Assembly (NCBI RefSeq): GCF_035974275.1
Contig: NZ_CP142422.1
Coordinates: 4,960,001-5,024,000, forward strand
Length of the DNA stretch: 64,000 nucleotides
Source of the DNA: Chryseobacterium sp. MYb264
Lineage (GTDB): Bacteria; Bacteroidota; Bacteroidia; Flavobacteriales; Weeksellaceae
Direction: 5' to 3'
A program made the translations under genes and the position numbers. Positions within the stretch are counted from its first letter, which is position 1. Each line of letters starts with the position of its first letter. The notes beneath the pieces were generated by a model, which had not been told where the DNA came from, ran no database searches, and saw only the letters and a program-made list of their open reading frames with translations. Shown here piece after piece: positions 16,025 through 23,807 of this stretch.

Positions 16025-16744
16025 ATGACAAAATTAAGCGTAAACATTAATAAAATTGCAACCATTAGAAATGCAAGAGGAGGTGAAACACCCAGCGTGA
16101 CAGAAGCTGCAATTAAAATTCAGGAGTTCGGAGGACAGGGGATTACCATTCACCCGAGACCTGATGAAAGACATATTACAAGAAAAGATGTTTATGATCT
16201 GAAGCCGCTGGTTACCACAGAATTTAATATTGAAGGGAATCCCCACAGGTCATTTATAGATATGGTTTTGGAGGTAAAACCGGAACAGGTGACTCTGGTT
16301 CCTGATGCTGACGATGCGATTACATCGAACGCGGGATGGGATACCCAAAAACAACTGGATTTTCTTAGTGAGATTATTGCAGAATTTAAAAATGCAGGAA
16401 TAAGAACTTCAATTTTCCTTGATCCTAATCCTCAATTGGTGGAGTATGCTGCAAAAACAGGTGCCGACAGAATTGAATTATATACTGAAGCGTACGCAAA
16501 GAACTATTTAACTAATAAAGAACAGGCAATCAAACCTTATTATGATACTGCCGTTATCGCTTCTGGATTTGGATTGGGAATTAATGCAGGACACGATCTT
16601 AGTTTAGATAATTTAAAATATTTTGCGGACAATATCCCGAATTTGCTGGAAGTTTCTATCGGTCATGCGCTGGTTTCTGAAGCATTATACATGGGATTAG
16701 AAAATACAGTTCAGGCTTATCTGAAGAGATTGGCAAAATGGTAA
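16025..16744 (+). CDS. pdxJ: pyridoxine 5'-phosphate synthase
   Basis: A 239-residue TIM-barrel enzyme that condenses 1-deoxyxylulose 5-phosphate with 3-amino-2-oxopropyl phosphate to form pyridoxine 5'-phosphate, the last ring-forming step of DXP-dependent vitamin B6 synthesis. Seen: LSVNINKIATIRNARG at the start, GITIHPRPDERHI (substrate-binding His and Arg), EFNIEGNP, VTLVPD, a central ELYTEAYA, GLGINAGHDLS, and the C-terminal SIGHALVSEALYMG. Length and motifs are typical. Confidence 0.97.
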   Translation: MTKLSVNINKIATIRNARGGETPSVTEAAIKIQEFGGQGITIHPRPDERHITRKDVYDLKPLVTTEFNIEGNPHRSFIDMVLEVKPEQVTLVPDADDAITSNAGWDTQKQLDFLSEIIAEFKNAGIRTSIFLDPNPQLVEYAAKTGADRIELYTEAYAKNYLTNKEQAIKPYYDTAVIASGFGLGINAGHDLSLDNLKYFADNIPNLLEVSIGHALVSEALYMGLENTVQAYLKRLAKW

Positions 16745-16749
16745 ATTTA

Positions 16750-16861
16750 CAGACGATAGATAATAGATTTCAGATAAAAGACTAAAAATATAATGGTCAG
16801 TTTGTCATCTAATATCTGAAATCTAATATCTAAATATCTGAAATCTAATATCTAAATATCT
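16750..16861. repeat. tandem and inverted ATCTGAAATCTAAT repeats
   Basis: Two complete 22-base units (16812-16833 and 16834-16855) and a 6-base partial unit of ATATCTGAAATCTAATATCT type. A reverse-complement arm (TAATAGATTTCAGATA) lies near 16756-16771, so the whole can fold into a long AT-rich hairpin. It fills the gap between pdxJ and the hydrolase. Confidence 0.8.
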
Positions 16862-16867
16862 AAGAAA

Positions 16868-17647
16868 ATGGAAATTTTACATTCAAAAATATTTGGCGAA
16901 ACAATTTCGTCTACACCTCTTTTGGTATTTCATGGATTATTCGGAATGCTGGATAACTGGGGAGGCTTTGGGAAAGATCTGGGAGAGTTTTTATCCGTTC
17001 ATCTGATAGACCTTAGAAATCACGGAAGAAGTTTTCATTCCGAAGATATGTCTCATAATGATCTGGCTGATGATATCATGCGCTATATGAACCATTACGG
17101 AATTGAAAAGGCGCATATTCTAGGACATTCCCTCGGCGGAAAAGCAGTGATGCAATTCGCGATAAAATATCCTCAAATGGTTGATAAACTAATTGTTGTT
17201 GATATTTCTCCAAAGGCGTATCCTCCACATCATCAGGGCATTATTAAGGCATTGCAAAGTGTTGACTTTAATACGGTAAATTCAAGAAATGAAGTCGAAG
17301 CCATGCTCACACACTATATTCCTGAAAAATCCACCATCCAGTTTTTAACAAAGAATCTGTACTGGGATGATGATAAAAAGCTAAACTGGAGATTCAATCT
17401 CAAAACATTAGCTGAAAAATATACGGAATTTGTCTCTAATGCTGTGCAATTTGGTGTTTTTGATGGAGAGACTTTGTTTATTGCCGGAGAAAAGTCGAAC
17501 TATATCCTTCCTCAGGATGAATTTTCCATTAAGCAGCAGTTCCCGAAAGCAAAAATAGTAACTGTAAAAAATGCAGGACACTGGGTTCAGGCAGAAAATC
17601 CTGTGGATTTTGCTATAATTGTAAAGGAATTTTTGAATTTGGGTTAA
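16868..17647 (+). CDS. alpha/beta fold hydrolase (YbfF/esterase-like)
   Basis: A 259-residue cytosolic hydrolase. Seen: an oxyanion-hole block FHGLFGMLDNWG (about 20-31), nucleophile elbow GHSLGGKAVMQ (Ser near residue 88), DISPKAYPPHH, and a catalytic His in NAGHWVQAENP near residue 239. It resembles the YbfF acyl-CoA esterase group of small-ester hydrolases. The substrate is not identifiable. It lies just upstream of the graspetide precursors on the same strand but after a 115-base gap, and I see no reason to include it in that cluster. Confidence 0.85.
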   Translation: MEILHSKIFGETISSTPLLVFHGLFGMLDNWGGFGKDLGEFLSVHLIDLRNHGRSFHSEDMSHNDLADDIMRYMNHYGIEKAHILGHSLGGKAVMQFAIKYPQMVDKLIVVDISPKAYPPHHQGIIKALQSVDFNTVNSRNEVEAMLTHYIPEKSTIQFLTKNLYWDDDKKLNWRFNLKTLAEKYTEFVSNAVQFGVFDGETLFIAGEKSNYILPQDEFSIKQQFPKAKIVTVKNAGHWVQAENPVDFAIIVKEFLNLG

Positions 17648-17762
17648 TGTTATGCCGGTTTTAATTTAAATTTGTTAAAATTTTATTAAAATATATATTA
17701 TTCTTCTCTGTGTGATTTTTTTTTAATACTTTAGAAGCACTAAATCACTAAATATTAATACC

Positions 17763-18011
17763 ATGGAAAAGAAAAATTCTAAAAAACCTTTTTTTGCATC
17801 CTTCCTTGAAAAGCAGATCAAAGATCCGGAAACGATACAGGGAGGTTCGTCTCCGATTCTTACAGCAGCACTTGAAGATAGTCCTGTTACGACAAACCCT
17901 TTAAAAGATTCTGTTACTTCTGTCGTGATGGATACCGTAACTCGTCCCGGAGGCGATCATGTGACTCTGAAGTTTCCTTCTGACGGTGATGACGACACTC
18001 AAACCGTATAA
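17763..18011 (+). CDS. graspetide precursor 1 (microviridin/chryseoviridin type)
   Basis: An 82-residue RiPP precursor. Seen: a basic N-terminus and leader helix PFFASFLEKQ (residues 9-18), the docking motif read by microviridin ATP-grasp ligases, then a double-Gly at 27-28. Four Thr-x4-Asp units follow (34-39, 44-49, 52-57, 60-65), each suited to a six-residue side-chain lactone. The final microviridin core is TLKFPSDGDD (68-77), with Thr, Ser and Lys donors and Asp acceptors. The C-terminal tail is only DTQTV. This is the longest ring array of the three precursors. Ring placement is inferred from the chryseoviridin family. Confidence 0.93.
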   Translation: MEKKNSKKPFFASFLEKQIKDPETIQGGSSPILTAALEDSPVTTNPLKDSVTSVVMDTVTRPGGDHVTLKFPSDGDDDTQTV

Positions 18012-18028
18012 TCTGAGAACTGAAGAGT

Positions 18029-18259
18029 ATGAAAAAGAAAAATCTGAAGAAGCCCTTCTTCGCTTTCTTTTTGGAGAAACAAATTCAGGAACCTCAAAAT
18101 GTTCAGGGAGGAAGTACAGCCATCATTACGGCGCCACTTATTGATGCCAGTACAGCGCCTGTTATGGATGGTATTAGCAGTCCGGTTCAGGATCACGTTA
18201 CCCTGAAGTATCCCTCTGACAGCGATGAGTCGGGAGAGATTTCAATCATTGAGCTTTAA
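18029..18259 (+). CDS. graspetide precursor 2
   Basis: A 76-residue RiPP precursor, 17 bases after precursor 1. Seen: leader helix PFFAFFLEKQ (9-18), double-Gly at 27-28, and three Thr/Ser-x4-Asp units (TAPLID 34-39, TAPVMD 42-47, SSPVQD 50-55). The core is TLKYPSDSDE (58-67), the closest of the three to cyanobacterial microviridin cores because it keeps Tyr and one Glu acceptor. The acidic tail SGEISIIEL follows. The leader is nearly identical to that of precursor 1, which points to duplication with divergence of the core region. Confidence 0.93.
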   Translation: MKKKNLKKPFFAFFLEKQIQEPQNVQGGSTAIITAPLIDASTAPVMDGISSPVQDHVTLKYPSDSDESGEISIIEL

Positions 18260-18282
18260 AACAATATCTAAAAACTAATAAT

Positions 18283-18513
18283 ATGAACAATAAGAATGTA
18301 AAAAAACAGCCTTTTTTTGCTAAATTTTTGGAAAAGCAACTAAAAGATCCTGAAACAGTAAAAGGCGGTAGCGATATTATTACCATCCCTGAGAGAGATT
18401 CTAGTGTAACTAACAAATTTAATGATACGGCAACGCTTCCGGAAAAGGATCTTGCGCAGACACAGAAGTACCCTTCAGATGGTGATGACGATATCCAGTA
18501 TATTGATCTTTAG
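18283..18513 (+). CDS. graspetide precursor 3
   Basis: A 76-residue RiPP precursor, 23 bases after precursor 2. Seen: leader helix PFFAKFLEKQ (10-19), double-Gly at 28-29, and three Thr-x4-Asp units (TIPERD 34-39, TNKFND 43-48, TLPEKD 51-56). The core is TQKYPSDGDD (60-69), followed by the tail DIQYIDL. The TNKFND unit also carries Lys-Phe like the main core, so it may be a partly decayed tricyclic core. A strong terminator follows at once. Confidence 0.93.
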   Translation: MNNKNVKKQPFFAKFLEKQLKDPETVKGGSDIITIPERDSSVTNKFNDTATLPEKDLAQTQKYPSDGDDDIQYIDL

Positions 18514-18544
18514 ACCCACAGGTAATTTAAACTATATAAAAAGG

Positions 18545-18577
18545 AAAGGAAGCTTAAAACGTTAAGTTTCCTTTTTT
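18545..18577 (+). terminator. intrinsic terminator between graspetide precursors and ligases
   Basis: A 13-bp stem, AAAGGAAGCTTAA with TTAAGTTTCCTTT (one G-U pair), and a four-base loop AACG, followed by six T. It lies 32 bases after precursor 3 and 20 bases before the first ligase. It would stop most transcripts after the precursors while allowing some read-through. Confidence 0.85.
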
Positions 18578-18596
18578 AATAAAAAAAAATAAATCA

Positions 18597-19583
18597 ATGA
18601 TCCTTTGTATTACCCATTCGCAGGATTTTTACAATATAGATCTCTTTTTTGAATATCTTCAGACCAAAAATATTCCGTATTTCAGGCTTAATTCCGATCA
18701 TCTGAATCACCTTTATAAAATAAATGTGAATGAAGATTCTTTCGAACTTACTGATGAATCAGGAAATACCATTCACTCAAAGGATGTAAAAGCGGTGTGG
18801 CACAGAAAATCCTGGCGGATCACGGTTCCTGAAGAACTGGATGACCACTATGAAAAGATATTTACAAAGGAATATGTGGCACTTCGTGATAACCTGATCA
18901 CCACACTGGAAAATGTTCCGTGGATCAATTCCTTTGAAAGTGAAAAGAGAATTGATACGAATAAAATGCTTCAGCTTAAAATCGCCAAAAAGAATAATTT
19001 AGTCATTCCTAAAACTCTTTTTTCCAACGATGAAGAGAAAATTACGGAATTTTTTCACCAGCATTGCAATGGAAAAGCGGTCGCCAAACTACACGGCGTG
19101 ATTACTAAATCGATGAGCGGTGAAAACTTCCTTTCAACCACGGTTATTAATGAAGATAATCTGGAATATATTGCTGATATCGCCTACTGTCCCATGATTT
19201 TTCAGCCTTATATTGACAAAGAATATGAACTGAGGATTGTATATGTTGACGGTGAATTTTTTACTGGAAAGATCAATAACAGCGAAAATGTGGATTGGAG
19301 AGTTGCTCAGGAAAATTATTTTTGGTCTGATTATGATTTACCTCAACATATTAAGTCCAATTTATTATTCATGATGCAGGAAATGAATCTTTACTTAGGA
19401 GCCATTGATATGATTAAAGGAAAAGATGGAACATATTATTTCCTTGAAGTCAATCCGCAGGGAGAATGGGGGATGCTACAGAAGGAATTAAATTTCCCTA
19501 TAGCACAAAGAATAGCAGACAATCTTATAAAAAGAATAAATATCCATGAACAAAATTTTAATTATCACTCATACAAAAGATAA
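18597..19583 (+). CDS. ATP-grasp graspetide ligase, MdnB/MvdC type (amide-forming)
   Basis: A 328-residue RiPP maturase. By family it forms the Lys-to-Asp/Glu lactam that closes a microviridin core, after the esters are made. Seen: N-terminal domain CITHSQDFYNIDLFF, then KAVWHRKSWRI and YCPMIFQPYIDKEYELRIVYVDGEFF. The C-terminal metal/ATP-binding block YYFLEVNPQGEWGMLQKELN (about 282-301) carries GEWGML as in MdnB. The order before the ester-type ligase and a 38-base overlap with it mean one transcript. Assignment as B type rests on comparison with remembered cyanobacterial sequences. Confidence 0.92.
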   Translation: MILCITHSQDFYNIDLFFEYLQTKNIPYFRLNSDHLNHLYKINVNEDSFELTDESGNTIHSKDVKAVWHRKSWRITVPEELDDHYEKIFTKEYVALRDNLITTLENVPWINSFESEKRIDTNKMLQLKIAKKNNLVIPKTLFSNDEEKITEFFHQHCNGKAVAKLHGVITKSMSGENFLSTTVINEDNLEYIADIAYCPMIFQPYIDKEYELRIVYVDGEFFTGKINNSENVDWRVAQENYFWSDYDLPQHIKSNLLFMMQEMNLYLGAIDMIKGKDGTYYFLEVNPQGEWGMLQKELNFPIAQRIADNLIKRINIHEQNFNYHSYKR

Positions 19584-20550
19584 TTTTTCAATTGAAAAAG
19601 TGACGGAATATATTGACAAAAACGGATGTGAAGTCATTCGTTTCGATGTTGATTTATATCCTTTAAAAAATAAATTAACCACTTCATTTCAGGACGGAAA
19701 ATGGAGCACAACGCTTGAAACCCCTGAAGCAAAACATCGTTTGGATGACATTGCAGCCATCTGGTATAGAAGAGCCTACAATATTGGGGAAGGTCTGCGT
19801 GAGGAATTGGAACCTAAGTTTTTTGGAGCCGCGATGGGCGAGATCCGTAATACGCTTTTCGGCTTTTTGGAGTCTGTGGATGCGTATTCATTGGGAAAAC
19901 CCAGTATTTACAGAAGGCTGGACAGTAAGGAGGAGCAGCTGAAAATTGCTGAGAAAATAGGGTTGAAAATTCCTGAATCATGCCTTACCAACAATGCAGA
20001 TGAAGCCAGACAATTTATATTAAAACATAAAAATGTAGTTGCGAAAATGCAGACCGGTTTCGCGATTTATGAAGATGGTGTTGAAAATGTGGTGTTTACC
20101 AACGTGGTTTCAGAAGATAAGCTGGAAGAACTGGATTCTCTTTTGTATTGCCCGATGCAGTTTCAAAAGATGATCGAAAAGAAAAAGGAACTTCGGGTAA
20201 CCGTTGTCGGTCGTGATGTTTACGCCTTTGAAATTGATTCTCAACAGTCTGAAGATGCTAAAATCGACTGGCGAAAAGATGGGGTCAACTTAATTGATAA
20301 ATGGGTACAGACCGAACTTCCCAAAGATATTGAAGATAAAGTTCTGGAATTATTGGATGTTTATCATGTAGATTATGGCGCGCTGGATATCATCGTTTCG
20401 CCGGATGATGAATATTATTTCATCGAGATCAATGCTGCCGGAGAGTTTTTCTGGCTAGATAACCTTACGGAAGGAAACCTTATTTCCAAAAGTATTGCCG
20501 ATGTTTTGTGTGACAAAGCACCGAGAAGAGATAATATGGTTTTGATGTAA
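19546..20550 (+). CDS. ATP-grasp graspetide ligase, MdnC/MvdD type (ester-forming)
   Basis: A 334-residue RiPP maturase expected to install omega-ester (lactone) rings from Thr/Ser to Asp. Seen: IITHTKDNFSIEKVTEYI at the start, then AAIWYRRAYNIGEGL and LYCPMQFQKMIEKKKELRVTVVG. Next come FEIDSQQSEDAKIDWRKDG and the C-terminal ATP-grasp metal site YYFIEINAAGEFFWLDNL. These match MdnC rather than MdnB (GEFFW instead of GEWGM). In the related chryseoviridin system the ester ligase makes both the serial single rings and the bicyclic ester part of the core, which would suit the ring arrays here. The start overlaps the upstream ligase by 38 bases. Confidence 0.92.
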   Translation: MNKILIITHTKDNFSIEKVTEYIDKNGCEVIRFDVDLYPLKNKLTTSFQDGKWSTTLETPEAKHRLDDIAAIWYRRAYNIGEGLREELEPKFFGAAMGEIRNTLFGFLESVDAYSLGKPSIYRRLDSKEEQLKIAEKIGLKIPESCLTNNADEARQFILKHKNVVAKMQTGFAIYEDGVENVVFTNVVSEDKLEELDSLLYCPMQFQKMIEKKKELRVTVVGRDVYAFEIDSQQSEDAKIDWRKDGVNLIDKWVQTELPKDIEDKVLELLDVYHVDYGALDIIVSPDDEYYFIEINAAGEFFWLDNLTEGNLISKSIADVLCDKAPRRDNMVLM

Positions 20551-20580
20551 ATTAAAGAAATTATAATTGATACGAATAGA

Positions 20581-20604
20581 AACGGACTTCAGTCCGTTTT
20601 TTTT
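20581..20604 (+). terminator. intrinsic terminator of the graspetide ligase operon
   Basis: Stem AACGGAC-TTCA-GTCCGTT followed by eight T and then GTTATA. The same hairpin-T tract-GTTATA layout recurs at 24884-24912. The rest of 20551-20794 has no gene. It includes an AT-rich stretch and a short CGGCA/TGCCG dyad near 20723-20748. Confidence 0.85.
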
Positions 20605-20794
20605 GTTATAGCTAGAGTTGAAGTTGAAGCCCAATATGTATCAAATCTAAAATTTTGCGACTTTTATCGATATTTCACCTTAAAATCTCCTTTAAAAATC
20701 GCAAATTTGCAGTTGCCTATTTCGGCAGATTTTTCGGAATTGCCGATTAGAAAATATTGTTATAATTTAGTCCACAACCAAGTAAAAATAATGA

Positions 20795-21808
20795 ATGGTT
20801 TTTGTAACAGGTGCCACCGGAATTTTGGGTAGAGTCGTCGCTCTGGAACTTCTGAAAAGAGGGAAAACAGTGCGCGCTTCAAAGCGTCCTACAAGTAATT
20901 TGGATGATGTAAAGCATTCTTATCAGTTTTACACTGAAAATCCGGATGAATTTTTTAGTAAAATTGAGTGGATTGATGTGGATTTTGATGATATTCAGTC
21001 CCTTCAGGATGCGCTGAAAGGAGTAGATGAGGTTTATCACTGTGCTGCAAAAGTGGGATTTAATCCTAAAGATGATAAAGAAATCTATCATACCAATATT
21101 AAAGGAACAGAAAATTTACTCTTTGCCTGTGAAGGTTCTGAGGTTCAAAAATTCCTTCATGTAAGTTCGATTGCGGTTCTTGATCTTTTTAATGAAAAAG
21201 GGGAGCTGGACGAGAGTTCCGATTTTAATCCCAAAGAAGAGCATTCTGCTTATGCCATTTCGAAACACCTTTCAGAAATGGAGGTTTGGAGAGCTTCTGC
21301 TGAAGGTTTGAATACCATCATCGTAAATCCGGGAATGATTATCGGAAGCGGAAATTGGGGCAACAGCAGTGGAGATATTTTCCCAACCTTTGAGAAGAAC
21401 AGTTTTACGTTCTCGGGCGGTACAAGCTATGCAGATGTAAGAGACGTCGCGAAAATCTGTGTCGAATTGATGGAGAAAAATAGGTTTGCAGAACGTTTTA
21501 TCATCATTGCTGAAAATAAAAGATATGCCGAGCTGGGAAGGCAAATCAGAAAGGCATTAGGCTTAAAAGAAGCGAAAATACTTTCCGATTTTCAGCTGAA
21601 TGTAGGGGTTTGGGCAAACCGGCTTTTCGGATGGCTGATTCCCGTATTGAGAATGGCGACAAGAACGAATGTAAAAGCAATTTCATCGCTGAATATTGTT
21701 TCCAATCAAAAAATTAAAGATCGATTAAATTACCAGTTCATTCCGTTGGAAGAATCGGTAGATTTTCATCTTAAAAATTATATTAACGACAAAAAGCTGA
21801 AGAAATGA
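20795..21808 (+). CDS. NAD(P)-dependent epimerase/dehydratase (extended SDR)
   Basis: A 337-residue Rossmann-fold oxidoreductase. Seen: cofactor motif VTGATGILGRVV (residues 3-14), an Asp-containing WIDVDFDD, HCAAKVGF, HVSSIAVL, and the catalytic Tyr-x3-Lys as YAISK near residue 151, followed by VNPGMIIGSGNW. This is the pattern of dihydroflavonol reductase-like extended SDRs. Its stop overlaps the start of the acyl-CoA ligase by four bases, so the two are coupled. That could suggest a lipid or sterol-like substrate, but this is unproven. Confidence 0.85.
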   Translation: MVFVTGATGILGRVVALELLKRGKTVRASKRPTSNLDDVKHSYQFYTENPDEFFSKIEWIDVDFDDIQSLQDALKGVDEVYHCAAKVGFNPKDDKEIYHTNIKGTENLLFACEGSEVQKFLHVSSIAVLDLFNEKGELDESSDFNPKEEHSAYAISKHLSEMEVWRASAEGLNTIIVNPGMIIGSGNWGNSSGDIFPTFEKNSFTFSGGTSYADVRDVAKICVELMEKNRFAERFIIIAENKRYAELGRQIRKALGLKEAKILSDFQLNVGVWANRLFGWLIPVLRMATRTNVKAISSLNIVSNQKIKDRLNYQFIPLEESVDFHLKNYINDKKLKK

Positions 21809-23571
21809 ATCTTGCAGAGGCGATTATCCAAAAGAATGTAGAAAAACATCCCTTAAAAGCTGCTATTGGCTTTAAAAAGAAAGAAGGCGGATGGAAGGAG
21901 CTGAGCTGGAAAAAATTTAGTGAAGTGGTCTATAAAACTGCCAATGCATTAAGAAATGCCGGAATTGGGGAAAATGATAAAGTGGCTATTTATGCTGATA
22001 ATTCCGGAGAGTGGATGATCTTTGATATGGCAATTATGTCCATAGGCGCGATTACCGTTCCTATTTACTCAACCAATAATACAGAACAGGCAGAATATAT
22101 TATTACCGATTCTCAGGCTAAGCTTATTTTAGTAGGAAATCAGGCACAATATGATGCGTCTCTCGAAGTATTACAAAAGGGGAGCTGCCTTCAGACGATC
22201 ATTATTTCTAAAAAAGCGGTCTGGATCAAAAAAGAATTCAGCAGTTTTTATCTAGAAGATTTTATCGCGAAATCATCACCAAAATTTGAAATTCAGAAAA
22301 AGGAATTTGATGATGTAGCGACTCTTATTTATACTTCCGGAACGACAGGAACTCCGAAAGGAGTGATGTTAACGCACGGAAATTTTATCAAAGCATTTGA
22401 TGCTCATTTTGAATTTTTTAAGTTTAAAAATTTCGAAGAAGAATTATCACTGGCATTTTTACCGTTAACCCACGTCTTCGAAAGAAGCTGGAGTTTACTT
22501 TGTATGTATGGCGGTGCGAGAGTGTATTTCCTTGAAGATCCGAAGGATATTGCAAAAACATTAGAGGAAGTAAAGCCTACCATGATGTGCGCAGTTCCGA
22601 GATTTTTCCAAAAAGTATATGCAGGCGTTTTGGAAAAGGCCGAAGAAGGATCATCATTAAAGAAAAAGATCTTCAACTGGGCTGTGGAAGTCGGAAAACA
22701 GACGGCTGAATTCAGAAGAAATGAACAGGCGGCTCCGCTGGGTTTAAAGCTGAAAGAAGGAATTGCCGATATGCTGGTTTTCAGTAAAATTAAAGGAAAA
22801 ATGGGCGGTAGATTATGGTTTTTACCTTGTGGCGGCGCGTCTTTATCCCCTGAAGTTACCCAGTTTTTCGAATCGGTGGGAATTCATATTACGGTTGGAT
22901 ATGGTCTGACGGAAACTACAGCAACTTTAACCCTTTTTCCGTTAACTCATTTTGAACATGGAACAAGCGGAAAACCTTTACCAGGCGTAGAAATGCGTAT
23001 TGGAGAAAATGATGAAATCCAGGCGAGAGGAAACGGGATCATGAAAGGGTATTACAACAAACCTGAGGAAACACAGAAAGTTTTCACTGAAGATGGTTGG
23101 TTTAAAACAGGAGACGCCGGAAAATTTGATGACAAAGGAAATTTAATTATTACCGACAGAATCAAAGATCTGATGAAAACTTCTAACGGAAAATACATCG
23201 CTCCGCAACAAATTGAAAATCTTTTAACGAACAATAACTTTATTCAGCAGATTATTTTAATTGCGGAAGGAAGGCAGTTTGTTTCTGCGTTAATTGTTCC
23301 TAACTTTGAGTTTTTAAAAGAACATTTAAAGCGAAACAATATTCCGTTTACGAACTGGGAAGAAGTTGTTCAAAAGAAAGAAATTATCGATCTTTATAAA
23401 GAGAAAATAAAAGAATTACAATCTCATCTGGCAGATTATGAAAAGGTGAAGAAATTTACGTTGATGCCTGCAGAATTTGACATCAATACCGGAGAAATTA
23501 CTCCGACTTTGAAGGTGAAAAGAAATGTGGTTCTTAAAAAATATTCAGATATTATTGAGAAAATGTATTAA
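21805..23571 (+). CDS. long-chain fatty acid-CoA ligase (AMP-forming)
   Basis: A 588-residue adenylating enzyme that activates fatty acids to acyl-CoA. Seen: P-loop YTSGTTGTPKGVMLTHGNF (about 172-190), FLPLTHVFERSW, YGLTETTATLT (A5 motif), GWFKTGDAGKFD, and DRIKDLMKTSNGKYIAPQQIE, which is typical of FAA1/FadD15-like long-chain enzymes. It is coupled to the upstream SDR by an ATGA overlap. The TAA stop doubles as the left target-site duplication of a small mobile element. Confidence 0.93.
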   Translation: MNLAEAIIQKNVEKHPLKAAIGFKKKEGGWKELSWKKFSEVVYKTANALRNAGIGENDKVAIYADNSGEWMIFDMAIMSIGAITVPIYSTNNTEQAEYIITDSQAKLILVGNQAQYDASLEVLQKGSCLQTIIISKKAVWIKKEFSSFYLEDFIAKSSPKFEIQKKEFDDVATLIYTSGTTGTPKGVMLTHGNFIKAFDAHFEFFKFKNFEEELSLAFLPLTHVFERSWSLLCMYGGARVYFLEDPKDIAKTLEEVKPTMMCAVPRFFQKVYAGVLEKAEEGSSLKKKIFNWAVEVGKQTAEFRRNEQAAPLGLKLKEGIADMLVFSKIKGKMGGRLWFLPCGGASLSPEVTQFFESVGIHITVGYGLTETTATLTLFPLTHFEHGTSGKPLPGVEMRIGENDEIQARGNGIMKGYYNKPEETQKVFTEDGWFKTGDAGKFDDKGNLIITDRIKDLMKTSNGKYIAPQQIENLLTNNNFIQQIILIAEGRQFVSALIVPNFEFLKEHLKRNNIPFTNWEEVVQKKEIIDLYKEKIKELQSHLADYEKVKKFTLMPAEFDINTGEITPTLKVKRNVVLKKYSDIIEKMY

Positions 23572-23763
23572 GAGCCTGTTTAAAATTTTACCGTTTTATT
23601 TATTATCCTTAATGAAGTTGATCTTTGCTCAATTTTGATGCTCTTTTGAGCGTATTTTTCACTTCCTATTTTTGATTTAGCCCGCTAAATCTGCAAACAC
23701 GAAGCAAAAAATTCATCTCAAAATAGCTATAAAAATTTTTGGCAATAAAATTTAAACAGCCTC
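23572..23763. mobile_element. 192-bp MITE-like element
   Basis: Ends are imperfect terminal inverted repeats: GAGCCTGTTTAAA at the left and, inverted, GAGGCTGTTTAAA at the right. TAA at 23569-23571 and TAA at 23764-23766 form a 3-bp direct repeat. There is no ORF inside, so it would need a transposase in trans. It inserted exactly at the stop codon of the acyl-CoA ligase without damaging the gene. Confidence 0.7.
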
Positions 23764-23807
23764 TAAAAATTTAGCTTAATAAAGTTTTATCATTTTTAAA
23801 TTAAACT

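Noticed and set aside
16868..17647. Hydrolase as a graspetide-cluster gene
   Set aside because: It is complete, ordinary in family, and separated from the precursors by 115 bases; hydrolases of this type are not known microviridin tailoring enzymes.
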